A stretch of 64,000 nt of DNA from Roseicyclus persicicus (GTDB taxonomy: Bacteria > Pseudomonadota > Alphaproteobacteria > Rhodobacterales > Rhodobacteraceae). Location: contig NZ_JAAZQQ010000003.1 of NCBI RefSeq assembly GCF_012395815.1, forward strand, positions 1 through 64,000, in the 5' to 3' direction. The translations under genes were made by a program, and so were the position numbers. Position 1 is the stretch's first letter. Every line of letters starts with the position of its first letter. Under the pieces are notes generated by a model. That model was not told where the DNA came from. It saw nothing but the letters and a program-made list of their open reading frames with translations, and searched no databases. Below, piece by piece: positions 9,105 through 17,103 of the stretch.

Positions 9105-9794
9105 TCACAGCCACGCCCGCAGCGCCGCGGGGGGATCATCCCGCAGCCCCGCCAGCCCGACGTCCAGCACCTTCCGCCCGTCCTCCAGCAGCCACAGCCG
9201 GTCGCACAGCCGCTCGGCGTCGCGCAGGTCGTGACAGGCCATCAGCAGTGTCAGAGCCTTCGCCTCGGCGATCTCGCGCACCAGCGCCAGCATCTCGGTC
9301 CGCAGCCCCGGGTCGAGCGCGGCGAAGGGCTCGTCCAGCAGCGCCAGCGGCCGGTCGCGCAGCAACATCCGCGCCAGGGCCACCCGGGCCTGCTGCCCGC
9401 CCGACAGGGTCGCGGGCCGCCGCGCGCCCAGGCCGCCCAGCCCGACCTGCGCCAGGCTCTCCTCCACCCGCGCGCGGTCGGCCTGCGTCAGCCGCAGGTC
9501 GGGCCGCAGCCCCAGCGCCACGTTGTCGGCCACGTCCAAGTGCGGGAACAGGTTGCCGTCCTGGAACAGGATCGACACCGGCCGCGCCGCGACGGGCGCG
9601 CGGGTGATGTCCTGCCCGTGCCACAGGATGCGCCCCCGGTCGGGCCAGTCGAACCCGGCGAGCACCGACAGAAGCGTGCTCTTGCCGCTGCCGGACGGAC
9701 CCAGCAGCGCCACGCGCCCGCCCGCGGGGATCCCGCCCGACAGGGACAGGGTGAACCCGTCCTGCGTGAGGCTCAGCTCATCGAGTTGCAGCAT
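9105..9794 (-). CDS. thiQ: thiamine ABC transporter, ATP-binding protein
   Basis: 229-aa ABC ATPase energising thiamine/TPP uptake. It has Walker A GPSGSGKST at residues 32-40, the Q-loop LFQDGNLFPHL, signature LSGGQQARVALARML near 130 and Walker B LALLDEPFAALDP. The H-loop is MACHDLRDAERL. The ATG sits inside the end of thiP (stop at 9778-9780), a 17-base overlap, as expected for the last gene of thiBPQ. The assignment rests on order and the riboswitch. Confidence 0.92.
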   Translation of the reverse strand: MLQLDELSLTQDGFTLSLSGGIPAGGRVALLGPSGSGKSTLLSVLAGFDWPDRGRILWHGQDITRAPVAARPVSILFQDGNLFPHLDVADNVALGLRPDLRLTQADRARVEESLAQVGLGGLGARRPATLSGGQQARVALARMLLRDRPLALLDEPFAALDPGLRTEMLALVREIAEAKALTLLMACHDLRDAERLCDRLWLLEDGRKVLDVGLAGLRDDPPAALRAWL

Positions 9795-11346
9795 CGAGCC
9801 GCCCTCCCCGGTCGAACACCCAGAACAGCGCCAGCGTCAGCCCCATCAGCAGCACCGCCGCCCCCTGCGCGTCGTCGGTGCGGTAGGAGCCCATCAGGCG
9901 ATACATCTCCAAGGGCAGCGTCCCCTGCCCCGGCGTCGAGAACAGGGCGATCACCCCAAGGTCGCCCATCGAGAAGGCCGCCGCCAGCCCCGCGCCGAAG
10001 CCGAGGGGCCGGGCCAGTCGCGGCAGGATCGCGTGGCGGAGCCGGGCCGCGCCGGTCATGCCGAGCGCCTCGGCCAGCTTGCCTTGCGTCGCATCGGCCT
10101 GCAGGGCCGCAGGCACCAGCGCGCGCAGCAGGAAGGGCAGCGCGACCAGCGCGTTGACAAGGCCGGTGACCGGCAGCGCGAGCGGGACGGGGTTGCCGAA
10201 GGGCCGGATCAGCAGGAACAGCCCGGTGCCGATCACCAGCGACGAGACGGCGATGGTCAGGAAGGCCAGCGCCTCCACCAGCCCCGGCCGCCGCAGCCGC
10301 GCGACGAGGAGCGCGATGGGCAGCGCGAGGCCCACGGCCAGCGCGGTGGAGGCGAGCGCGAGGAGGACGGAGCGCAGCGCGGCCTCCCACACCACGGGCG
10401 GCAGGCCGGGGAGCGCGGGCAGCCCCTTGAGCAGCACCGCGACCAGCGGCAGGAGCAGGAACAGGGCCGCGGCGATGAGGGCCGCGGCGTCGCCGAGCCG
10501 CGCAATGGGCGTATCGCCGGGCCAGGGCAGCGGCGGGCGGTCGAGGCCGGCGCCCACCTCCTGCCGCCGGATCGCGCCGAAGGCCAAGGCGCCCGCGCCG
10601 AGGCAGATCGCCACCTGGATGAGACCCAGGAGCGCCGCGCGGCCGAGGTCGAAGTCGAAGCGGAAGGCCTGGTAGATGGCCAGCTCCACCGTGGTCGAGG
10701 CCGGCCCACCACCGAGGATCAGGGCCACGGCAAAGCTCGTGGTGCAGATCAGGAAGATCAGGAGCGCCGCACCCGGCAGCACGGCGCGCAGCAGCGGGCG
10801 CTCGAACTGGCGGCGCATGTCAACGCTGGTGAAGCCCAGCGAGGTGGCCAGCCGCACGCGCTCGGCCGGGATCGCCTGCCAGCCCTGCAGGATCAGCCGC
10901 ACGGCCAGCGGCAGGTTCAGGAACACGTGCGCCAGCACCACGCCCTGCAGCCCGTAGACGTCGATCCGGCCAAGGCCCAGCGCCGCCAGCGCGTCGTTCA
11001 GCCACCCCGCCCGGCCGAACACGGCCAGGAGGCCCAGGACGGCCACGATCACCGGCAGGAGGAACGGCGCCCCCATCAGCGTGACCAGCAGCCGCCGGCC
11101 GGCAAAGCGGCGCCGCGCCAGCGCGCGGGCGACGGGGATGGCGAGGGTGACGCTGAGGGCCGCCGACAGCGCGGCCTGCAGCAGCGTGAAGCGGATCGCG
11201 GCCCAGTCGCCGGGGCCGAGCGCCGGGGGCCAGTCGGCGCGCGCCATGACGGCGCCGAGCGGCCCGAGGACGGACAGCGCGACGAGCGCGGCGAACGCCG
11301 CGCCCGTCCAGTGCATCGCGGTCAGCGGGCGAGCGCGCGTTGCCAT
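9778..11346 (-). CDS. thiP: thiamine ABC transporter, permease
   Basis: 522-aa permease, long because two ABC-permease halves are fused, as usual for ThiP and ferric-ion permeases. Two EAA loops can be seen, one in the RVRLATSLGFTS region and one in KLAEALGMTGAARLRH. About twelve hydrophobic helices are present. The ATG at 11346 lies 25 bases inside the thiB 3' end, so the genes are coupled. Translation of the same frame continues open upstream, but that is antisense-free overlap with thiB and not part of the protein. Confidence 0.92.
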   Translation of the reverse strand: MATRARPLTAMHWTGAAFAALVALSVLGPLGAVMARADWPPALGPGDWAAIRFTLLQAALSAALSVTLAIPVARALARRRFAGRRLLVTLMGAPFLLPVIVAVLGLLAVFGRAGWLNDALAALGLGRIDVYGLQGVVLAHVFLNLPLAVRLILQGWQAIPAERVRLATSLGFTSVDMRRQFERPLLRAVLPGAALLIFLICTTSFAVALILGGGPASTTVELAIYQAFRFDFDLGRAALLGLIQVAICLGAGALAFGAIRRQEVGAGLDRPPLPWPGDTPIARLGDAAALIAAALFLLLPLVAVLLKGLPALPGLPPVVWEAALRSVLLALASTALAVGLALPIALLVARLRRPGLVEALAFLTIAVSSLVIGTGLFLLIRPFGNPVPLALPVTGLVNALVALPFLLRALVPAALQADATQGKLAEALGMTGAARLRHAILPRLARPLGFGAGLAAAFSMGDLGVIALFSTPGQGTLPLEMYRLMGSYRTDDAQGAAVLLMGLTLALFWVFDRGGRLDAATR

Positions 11347-12308
11347 GTGGCGACCGCCGCATCCCGCCGCGCGGCGGCGTCCTCGGGGGACAGGAGCAGC
11401 GCCTGCGCGGGCTGGATCAGCGTGCCGAAGCCCTCGGGCAGCGCATCCGGCGACAGGGCGGCGGGATACATCCAGTTGGTCGTCGGGATGACCTCCTGGA
11501 AGCCCGGGCTGAGCATGAAGGCGAGGAACTGGCGCGCCAGATCCGGCTGGTCGGTGCCCGCGACTATGCCCGCGACCTCGACCTGCATGTAGTGGCCTTC
11601 CGCGAAGGGCGCGGCGGTCTTGCTCGGGTCCTCCTCGGCGATCAGGTGGTAGGCCGGCGAGGTGGTGTAGCTCAGCACCATGTCGGCCTCGCCCTCGAGG
11701 AACAGGCCATAGGCCTCGGACCAGCCGGGGGTGACGGTGACGATGTTGTCGGCCAGCCCCTCCCAGATCTCGCCCGCGCGGTCGCCATAGGCCGCCTCGA
11801 TCCACATCAGGAGGCCGAGGCCGGGCGTGGAGGACCGCGGGTCCTGGATCACGATGGACACGTCCGAGGCGGCCAGCGCCTCGAAGTCGCCCGGCACGTC
11901 GGCCAGCGCCACGTCGTGGACAAAGGCGAAATAGCCCCAGTCGAAGGGCAGGAACTCGGCGTCGTCCCAGGCGATGGGCAGCGTCAGCCCCTCGGGCGCG
12001 ATGCCGTGGGGCGCGAACAGCCCCGTCTCGCGCGCCGCGGCCGTCAGGTTGGTATCGAGGCCCAGCACGACGTCGGCGTCGGTGCTTGCACCTTCCAGCC
12101 GCAGCCGCGCCAGCAGCGCGGCGCCGTCGCCCGCGCCCACGAACTGCAGGTCGCAGGCGCACTGCGCCTCGAAGGCGGCCTCGACCGCGGGGCCGGGGCC
12201 CCAGTCCGAGACGAAGCTGTCATAGGTGTAGACTGTCAGCACCGGGGCCTGCGCCGACGCAGCCCCCGCAATGACAGACAGTCCCGCGGCGATGATGGGG
12301 TGTTTCAT
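11322..12308 (-). CDS. thiB: thiamine ABC transporter, periplasmic binding protein
   Basis: 328-aa secreted binding protein. The signal peptide is residues 1-19 (MKHPIIAAGLSVIAGAASA). The mature part starts with PVLTVYTYDSFVSDWGPGP, the characteristic ThiB opening; other blocks are DVVLGLDTNLTAAARETGLF and MVLSYTTSPAYHL. First gene of thiBPQ, preceded by GGAGGAG and, 57 bases upstream, the TPP riboswitch. Its ribosome site can pair with sequence just upstream (see the hairpin entry). Confidence 0.94.
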   Translation of the reverse strand: MKHPIIAAGLSVIAGAASAQAPVLTVYTYDSFVSDWGPGPAVEAAFEAQCACDLQFVGAGDGAALLARLRLEGASTDADVVLGLDTNLTAAARETGLFAPHGIAPEGLTLPIAWDDAEFLPFDWGYFAFVHDVALADVPGDFEALAASDVSIVIQDPRSSTPGLGLLMWIEAAYGDRAGEIWEGLADNIVTVTPGWSEAYGLFLEGEADMVLSYTTSPAYHLIAEEDPSKTAAPFAEGHYMQVEVAGIVAGTDQPDLARQFLAFMLSPGFQEVIPTTNWMYPAALSPDALPEGFGTLIQPAQALLLSPEDAAARRDAAVATWQRALAR

Positions 12309-12309
12309 C

Positions 12310-12342
12310 CTTCACTCCTCCATTGCGACGGGCGAAGTGAAG
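12310..12342 (-). promoter_or_regulatory. hairpin covering the thiB ribosome-binding site
   Basis: On the minus strand CTTCACTTC (12334-12342) pairs with GGAGTGAAG (12310-12318) over 9 bp with one G-U, around a 15-base loop. The 3' arm includes part of the thiB Shine-Dalgarno and ends 2 bases before the ATG. It is a good candidate for the expression platform of the TPP riboswitch, acting on translation. No terminator was seen between riboswitch and gene. Confidence 0.5.
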
Positions 12343-12365
12343 TGTGGGGCATGTCGGAACCCGCA

Positions 12366-12456
12366 AACCTTCCCTCCGCCGGTCCTAACCGGTTCAGGTT
12401 CAACGGGTTCGCGCGTCATCCCGCGCATCTCAGGCCCCTTAGGCCACCCCGAGGTG
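12366..12456 (-). ncRNA. TPP riboswitch (THI element)
   Basis: Read on the minus strand the conserved blocks appear in order: ACCTCGGGGTG (P1/P2), CTGAGATG (the TPP pyrimidine-binding T-loop), ACCCGTTGAACCTGA, then CCGGTTAGGACCGGCGGAGGGA. P1 closes by ACCT with AGGT (12452-12455 with 12367-12370). It lies directly upstream of thiBPQ. Expected effect: TPP binding lowers thiamine-transporter expression. The predicted start of transcription falls at the first bases of P1. Confidence 0.95.
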
Positions 12457-12462
12457 ACGCAA

Positions 12463-12491
12463 CACCTAGCGTTGCGGCGCACGCCCTGCAA
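12463..12491 (-). promoter_or_regulatory. promoter of the thiBPQ riboswitch transcript
   Basis: On the minus strand TTGCAG (12486-12491) and TAGGTG (12463-12468) are 17 bases apart. The +1 would fall about 12456, the edge of the TPP aptamer. The -35 is only 5 bases from the divergent aroC -35. Confidence 0.6.
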
Positions 12492-12496
12492 GCGGC

Positions 12497-12525
12497 TTGG
12501 CATTTTCGCCGCAGGGCGGTAGGGC
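12497..12525 (+). promoter_or_regulatory. promoter of aroC
   Basis: TTGGCA (12497-12502) and TAGGGC (12520-12525) are separated by 17 bases, 30 bases before the aroC ATG. It sits back to back with the thiB promoter. Confidence 0.55.
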
Positions 12526-12555
12526 CTGAGCCGAGACACAAGGGATGCCCGCGCG

Positions 12556-13656
12556 ATGAGCCTCAACAGCTTCGGCCACCTGTTCCGCGTCACCACCTGG
12601 GGCGAAAGCCACGGGCCGGCGCTTGGCGCGACCGTCGACGGTTGCCCGCCGGGCGTGCCGATCGAGGCGGCGGCGATCCAGCACTGGCTCGACCGGCGCA
12701 AGCCCGGCCAGAACAAGTACACCACCCAGCGCCGCGAGCCCGACGAGGTCGAGATCCTGTCGGGCGTGTTCGAGGGGCTGTCGACCGGCACGCCGATCCA
12801 GCTGATGATCCGCAACACCGACCAGCGGTCGAAGGACTACGGCGAGATCGCCCAGACCTTCCGCCCCGGCCACGCCGACATCACCTACTGGCAGAAATAC
12901 GGCATCCGCGACTACCGCGGCGGCGGGCGGTCCTCGGCGCGGGAGACCGCGGCGCGGGTCGCGGCGGGCGGGGTGGCCCGGGCGGCGCTGGCGCAGCTGG
13001 TGCCCGGGCTGACCATCACCGGCTACATGGTGCAGATGGGCCCGCACGGCATCGACCGGGCGCGCTTCGACGCGGACGAGATCGAGCGCAACCCGTTCTG
13101 GGTGCCCGACGCGCAGGCGGCGGAACAGTGGGCCGCCTACCTCGACGGACTGCGCAAGTCGGGCGACAGCGTCGGCGCGGTGATCGAGGTGGTCGCCTCG
13201 GGCGTGCCCGCGGGGCTGGGGGCGCCGATCTACGGCAAGCTCGACACCGACCTCGCCGCCGCGATGATGTCGATCAACGCGGTCAAGGGCGTCGAGATCG
13301 GCGACGGCATGGCCGCCGCGGCCCTGACCGGCAGCCAGAACGCGGACGAGATCTTCATGGGGCCGGAAGGGCCGGAATACGGCTCGAACCACGCCGGCGG
13401 CATCCTTGGCGGCATCTCGACCGGGCAGGACCTGGTGGTGCGCTTCGCGGTCAAGCCGACCTCGTCGATCCTGACCCCGCGCCGCAGCATCACCAAGGCG
13501 GGCCAGCCCACCGAGGTGGTGACCAAGGGCCGGCACGACCCCTGCGTGGGCATCCGCGCGGTGCCGGTGGGCGAGGCGATGATGGCCTGCGTCGTGCTGG
13601 ACCACCTGCTGCTGCACCGCGGCCAGATCGGCGGGGCCGGCGGCAAAATCGGCTGA
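12556..13656 (+). CDS. aroC: chorismate synthase
   Basis: Last step of the shikimate pathway, EPSP to chorismate, FMN-dependent without net redox change. The 366-aa protein starts [20 protein letters not shown] (first signature), then [16 protein letters not shown] (second signature), and [10 protein letters not shown] in the C-terminal third. It is monocistronic, with its own promoter, divergent from thiBPQ. Confidence 0.97.
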   Translation: MSLNSFGHLFRVTTWGESHGPALGATVDGCPPGVPIEAAAIQHWLDRRKPGQNKYTTQRREPDEVEILSGVFEGLSTGTPIQLMIRNTDQRSKDYGEIAQTFRPGHADITYWQKYGIRDYRGGGRSSARETAARVAAGGVARAALAQLVPGLTITGYMVQMGPHGIDRARFDADEIERNPFWVPDAQAAEQWAAYLDGLRKSGDSVGAVIEVVASGVPAGLGAPIYGKLDTDLAAAMMSINAVKGVEIGDGMAAAALTGSQNADEIFMGPEGPEYGSNHAGGILGGISTGQDLVVRFAVKPTSSILTPRRSITKAGQPTEVVTKGRHDPCVGIRAVPVGEAMMACVVLDHLLLHRGQIGGAGGKIG

Positions 13657-13830
13657 ATCTGCGGCGAAAGCGTGGTCGATCCCACCCCTTGCGTGGACAA
13701 TCCGGCCAGGCCGGGCGGGCTACGGCGCATCCGCTGAACAATGCTCCGAAAGCTTCACGGGTCTGCCCCTTTCTCGCCACATTTGGCGGGGATTTGGTTC
13801 AAACTGGGGAAAGATTTGGGATGTCTTGAG

Positions 13831-14523
13831 ATGGTCGGAGCCTTTCGCTCTGTCGACCGTCGCCGCCGCATCGGCTTCGACTGGATGCTGATCGCCGCGG
13901 CGTTGGTCGCCGGAGCCCTGCTTGCCGGAACGGTGATCCGGAGCGGGACCGTGGGACAGGTGGCGCAATTCGGCACGCAGGTCGGCGGCCTGAGGTCGCT
14001 CGGCCCGAACGAACGTCTGGTGGTGTTCGAGGACATGTCCTCGGGCGCCGGGGCCGGGTGGTCGGGCGGCCGGCGCGACGCGGCGCATGTGGGCCTCGGC
14101 GCGATCTGGCTGGCCGACCCGCCCCACGCGCCGCTCACCCGCGAGATCGCGCTGCCCGAGGGCACGGTGCGGGCGGTGCTGTCGCTCGACCTCATCGCCA
14201 TCGACGCCTGGGCGCGGGAGGGCCTCGAGCTGCGCGTGAATGGCGCCCCCGTGCTGCGCCAGCGCTTCGGCCCCGACGCCCCCGCGACCGAGACGATCGC
14301 CGCCGAGCACGTGACGCTCCGCGGCCGGCTCGCCCCGCCGCAGGCGCTTGGCTTCGACCCCGCGCAGGCGGAGCAGCGGCTGAGCGTGGCGGTCGCCGTC
14401 ACCACGCCGGGCGCGACGATCTCGCTGGCCATCCATCCCCTGCCCGCAGACGGCGCGGCGGACGGCCCCGCCCCGACCTGGGCGGTCGACAACCTGATCG
14501 TGGTGGCCGAAAGCCTGCCCTGA
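13831..14523 (+). CDS. membrane-anchored periplasmic protein of unknown function
   Basis: A 230-aa protein starting at ATG 13831 (a longer frame opens at 13741, but its first 30 residues look untranslated). One transmembrane helix at residues 19-38 (WMLIAAALVAGALLAGTVI) follows an Arg-rich cytoplasmic start, so the remaining 190 residues face the periplasm. That part is beta-rich and resembles a lectin/concanavalin-like sandwich (VRAVLSLDLIAIDAW, LELRVNGAPVL, WAVDNLIVVA), but I cannot name the family. It is convergent with the thioredoxin gene, 4 bases apart. Confidence 0.65.
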   Translation: MVGAFRSVDRRRRIGFDWMLIAAALVAGALLAGTVIRSGTVGQVAQFGTQVGGLRSLGPNERLVVFEDMSSGAGAGWSGGRRDAAHVGLGAIWLADPPHAPLTREIALPEGTVRAVLSLDLIAIDAWAREGLELRVNGAPVLRQRFGPDAPATETIAAEHVTLRGRLAPPQALGFDPAQAEQRLSVAVAVTTPGATISLAIHPLPADGAADGPAPTWAVDNLIVVAESLP

Positions 14524-14527
14524 TCCG

Positions 14528-14923
14528 TCAGGCCAGCCCGAGGTCCAGCAGCGCGCGGATCTCGACCTCGCGGGTGCCGGCGACGATGCGGCCCAGCTCC
14601 GTGTCGCCGCGCAGCAGGACCAGCGTGGACCGGCGCGGGATCGCCAGGCTTTGCGCCAGCTCGCCGGTGCCGTGGGTATCCCAGTCGACCTTCACGAAGG
14701 TCATCGCCGCGTCGTAGGCGGGGTTCGCGCTGCGCAGGCTTTCGATGATGCGGCCCTGGGTGCGGCAGGTCGAACACCAGGTCGCCGAGAAATCCACGAA
14801 CACCGTCTCGCCGGCGGCCAGGCGGTCGCGGACGAGGCCGGGAGTGTAGTCGATCATGGCGCGGGCCCGGCCGGCCAGCGGCAGGAGGGCGAGGGCGGCA
14901 ATCAGGGAACGGCGGTCGATCAT
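14528..14923 (-). CDS. periplasmic thioredoxin-family protein
   Basis: 131 aa. An N-terminal signal with twin arginines (MIDRRSLIAALALLPLAGRARA) is followed by a thioredoxin fold with the active site WCSTC (C50, C53) and cis-Pro region IPRRSTLVLLRG. It lies 21 bases after the CcdA gene on the same strand. Known of such pairs: CcdA moves electrons across the inner membrane to a periplasmic thioredoxin, used for cytochrome c maturation or for methionine sulfoxide and disulfide repair. The client protein is not shown by the sequence. Confidence 0.88.
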   Translation of the reverse strand: MIDRRSLIAALALLPLAGRARAMIDYTPGLVRDRLAAGETVFVDFSATWCSTCRTQGRIIESLRSANPAYDAAMTFVKVDWDTHGTGELAQSLAIPRRSTLVLLRGDTELGRIVAGTREVEIRALLDLGLA

Positions 14924-14944
14924 GGCGGGCTCCGGGGGGTTGGG

Positions 14945-15658
14945 TCAGAGGGCGACGGACAGGTCCTGCAGCCAGACCGGCATCCGGTCGAGCAGCCAGG
15001 CCTCGGCGATGTGGTGCCAGCGCAGCAGGATCGCCGCGCCGACGAAAACGAAGACCGCGCCGAGGATCGGGCGCGAGGCGGTGGCGACGCGGCGGAGCGC
15101 GCCCATGTGGCGCTGCATCAGCCGGCGCGCGCCATAGCCCAGCCCCACGATGACGGTGCCGATGCCGAGCGCGAAGCCCGCCATGATGGCGAAGGCGCGC
15201 AGCAGGTCCTCGCCCTGGCTGGCCAGCGAGATCGCGCCGCCGAGGGTGGGGCCGACGCAGGGGCTCCAGACCGCGCCCAGCAGGAGACCGCCGAGGAACT
15301 GGCCCTGCCAGCCGTCGCGGGACAGGCCGCCCATGCCGGTGTCGGCCCGCGCGGCCACGCCCGCGGTGGCCAGGGCGAAGCGCGCCTGCGCCTGCGGGAT
15401 CAGGAGGACGAGGCCGAAGCCCAGCATCAGGACCGCGCCGGCGCGGGCGACGGTGTCCTCGGTCAGTCCCACGAGGTGCCCCGCGGCGATCACGCCGAAG
15501 CCCAGGGTGACAAAGGCCAGCCCCATGCCGCCCGCCAGCGCCAGAGGCCCCCAGCGGCTGGCCTGCAGGGCGCCGGCCAGCACGATCGGCAGGATCGGCA
15601 GCACGCAGGGATTGATCAGGGTCAGGAGACCCGCACCGTAGGCAAGAACAAGGTCCAT
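14945..15658 (-). CDS. CcdA-type transmembrane electron transporter
   Basis: 237-aa DsbD/CcdA-family protein with six helices. The two redox cysteines are C18 in LINPCVLPILP and C134 in AVWSPCVGPTLGG, each in the first helix of a repeat. The start at 15658 (MDLVLAYGAG) puts the first helix at the N-terminus as expected. It is followed by the secreted thioredoxin gene, so the pair forms a reductant-export module. Not next to other ccm genes. Confidence 0.9.
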   Translation of the reverse strand: MDLVLAYGAGLLTLINPCVLPILPIVLAGALQASRWGPLALAGGMGLAFVTLGFGVIAAGHLVGLTEDTVARAGAVLMLGFGLVLLIPQAQARFALATAGVAARADTGMGGLSRDGWQGQFLGGLLLGAVWSPCVGPTLGGAISLASQGEDLLRAFAIMAGFALGIGTVIVGLGYGARRLMQRHMGALRRVATASRPILGAVFVFVGAAILLRWHHIAEAWLLDRMPVWLQDLSVAL

Positions 15659-15723
15659 GCGCCGGTGATGCCCGCGCCGGGCCGACCTGTCACGCCACAG
15701 CTGCGTGATCGCGGCGTGAGGCG

Positions 15724-16596
15724 TCAGGCGGGTTTCGCCCGCGCCAGCTGCACCGCGAGGATGCCGGCCGCCACGATGGCCACGCCCAGCGCGTCGACCC
15801 AGCTCAGCGTCTCGCCCAGCAGCGCCGCGGCGATGGCGACGCCGAACACCGGGTTGAGGAAGTGGAAGGTCGCCGCCCGCGTCGGCCCGATGCGGCCCAC
15901 CAGCCAGAACCAGATCAGCGTGGCCAGCAGCCCAGGCATCAGCGTGGTGTAGACGAAGGCCACCACGAAGGCGGTGGACCAGGTGACCTCCAGCGTCTCG
16001 GTCAGCGCCGCCACCGGCGCCAGCGCCGCCGCGCCCACCAGCATCTGCAGGCCCACCACCATCAATAGGTTGCCGCCGCCCGACGACGCGCCGCGCACCG
16101 CCAGCGTCGCCACCGTCAGCGCCACCGCGCCGATAAGGCACAGCACGATCCCCAGCCCGTCGGCGCCGCCGCCCAGCCGCTGCACCATGATGAGGCCGAC
16201 GCCCAGAAAGCCCGCGGCCATCCCCAACAGCCCCAGCGCCGGCAGCCGGTCGCGGAAGATGCCCCAGTTCGCGGCGGCCACCAGCAGCGGCATGGTCGAG
16301 GCGATGATCGCGGCCAGCGACGCCTCGACCCACTGCATCGCCACGAAGTTGAGCCCGAGGTAGAGCGCGTTCTGGCAGATCCCGAAGATCACCACCGACC
16401 GCCACTGCGCCTGCGTCAGCCGCATGGTCTGGCCCAGCGCCAGCGCGATGCCGATGCCGATCACGCCGGACAGCAGGAAGCGGACCGCCAGTGCCGTGAC
16501 CGGCGGCGCCGCCTCGACGATGATGCGGGCCGAGGTGAAGGCCGACGACCAGATCAGGGCAAAGACGAGCCCGGCCAGCAGCGCGCGAAGGTCCAT
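15724..16596 (-). CDS. DMT-superfamily permease (EamA family)
   Basis: 290 aa with ten predicted helices in two five-helix EamA repeats. Typical features are ALIWSSAFTSARI in helix 1, LNPVFGVAIAAALLGE in helix 9 and the final AIVAAGILAVQLAR. It is likely a metabolite or amino-acid exporter; the substrate cannot be told. It lies between the HU gene and CcdA on the same strand, behind the strong HU terminator. Confidence 0.88.
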   Translation of the reverse strand: MDLRALLAGLVFALIWSSAFTSARIIVEAAPPVTALAVRFLLSGVIGIGIALALGQTMRLTQAQWRSVVIFGICQNALYLGLNFVAMQWVEASLAAIIASTMPLLVAAANWGIFRDRLPALGLLGMAAGFLGVGLIMVQRLGGGADGLGIVLCLIGAVALTVATLAVRGASSGGGNLLMVVGLQMLVGAAALAPVAALTETLEVTWSTAFVVAFVYTTLMPGLLATLIWFWLVGRIGPTRAATFHFLNPVFGVAIAAALLGETLSWVDALGVAIVAAGILAVQLARAKPA

Positions 16597-16616
16597 GTGG
16601 GGAAACCGTCAGGTGG

Positions 16617-16656
16617 AAAAGGAAAGGGCCGCGGCCCCGTCGGGCGCGACCCTTTC
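16617..16656 (-). terminator. terminator of the HU gene
   Basis: On the minus strand a 12-bp stem, GAAAGGGTCGCG (16645-16656) with CGCGGCCCTTTC (16622-16633, one G-U), is closed by an 11-base loop and followed by CCTTTT. It separates the HU gene from the EamA permease. Confidence 0.8.
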
Positions 16657-16677
16657 ACGAATGCCGGGTGAGGGCAA

Positions 16678-16968
16678 TCAGCCGTTCACGCTGTCCTTGA
16701 GGGACTTGGCGACGGTGACCTTCACCTGCTTGTCGGCTTCCTTCTTGATGCTCTCGCCGGTGGCCGGGTTGCGCACCATGCGCTCGGCCCGCTCGCGGCA
16801 GTAGACCTTGCCGATGCCCGGCAGCGTGACGGCGCCGCCGGCGGCCACTTCCTTGGTCACGACGGCCGCCACGGCGTCGAGCGCGGCGGCGGCGGTTTTC
16901 TTGTCCGAGCCCATTTCCTCGGCGATGGCGGCGACGAGCTGCGTCTTGGTCATCGGTTTCTGTGCCAT
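16678..16968 (-). CDS. HU-family DNA-binding protein
   Basis: 96-aa DNABII protein that bends DNA. It starts MAQKPMTKTQLVAAIAEEMG. The dimer helices are followed by the beta-arm with GIGKVYCRERAERMVRNPATG; the DNA-intercalating proline is in RNPATG. The C-terminal half of the arm (SIKKEADKQVKVTVAKSLKD) departs from HU-beta and IHF and is Lys-rich, pointing to a divergent HU paralogue. A Cys in the arm base is unusual. SD AGGAG is present; a terminator follows. Confidence 0.92.
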   Translation of the reverse strand: MAQKPMTKTQLVAAIAEEMGSDKKTAAAALDAVAAVVTKEVAAGGAVTLPGIGKVYCRERAERMVRNPATGESIKKEADKQVKVTVAKSLKDSVNG

Positions 16969-17103
16969 TGATGCTTATCTCCTGAATACTGCCCGAGCCC
17001 TTGGGCCCGCTGCGCGAAAACTAACCGGATTTTGTAGACACACACAACGCTTTGCGTGCGTGAAAGGCCCAAAAACAGGGCTTTTCGGGTGTTTTTTGCC
17101 ATC

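Noticed and set aside
16975-17100. Terminator of amn upstream of the HU gene
   Set aside because: GGGCC/AGCCC pairing has a bulge and a 7-base T-rich loop; too weak to list. The promoter of the HU gene could not be placed with confidence either.
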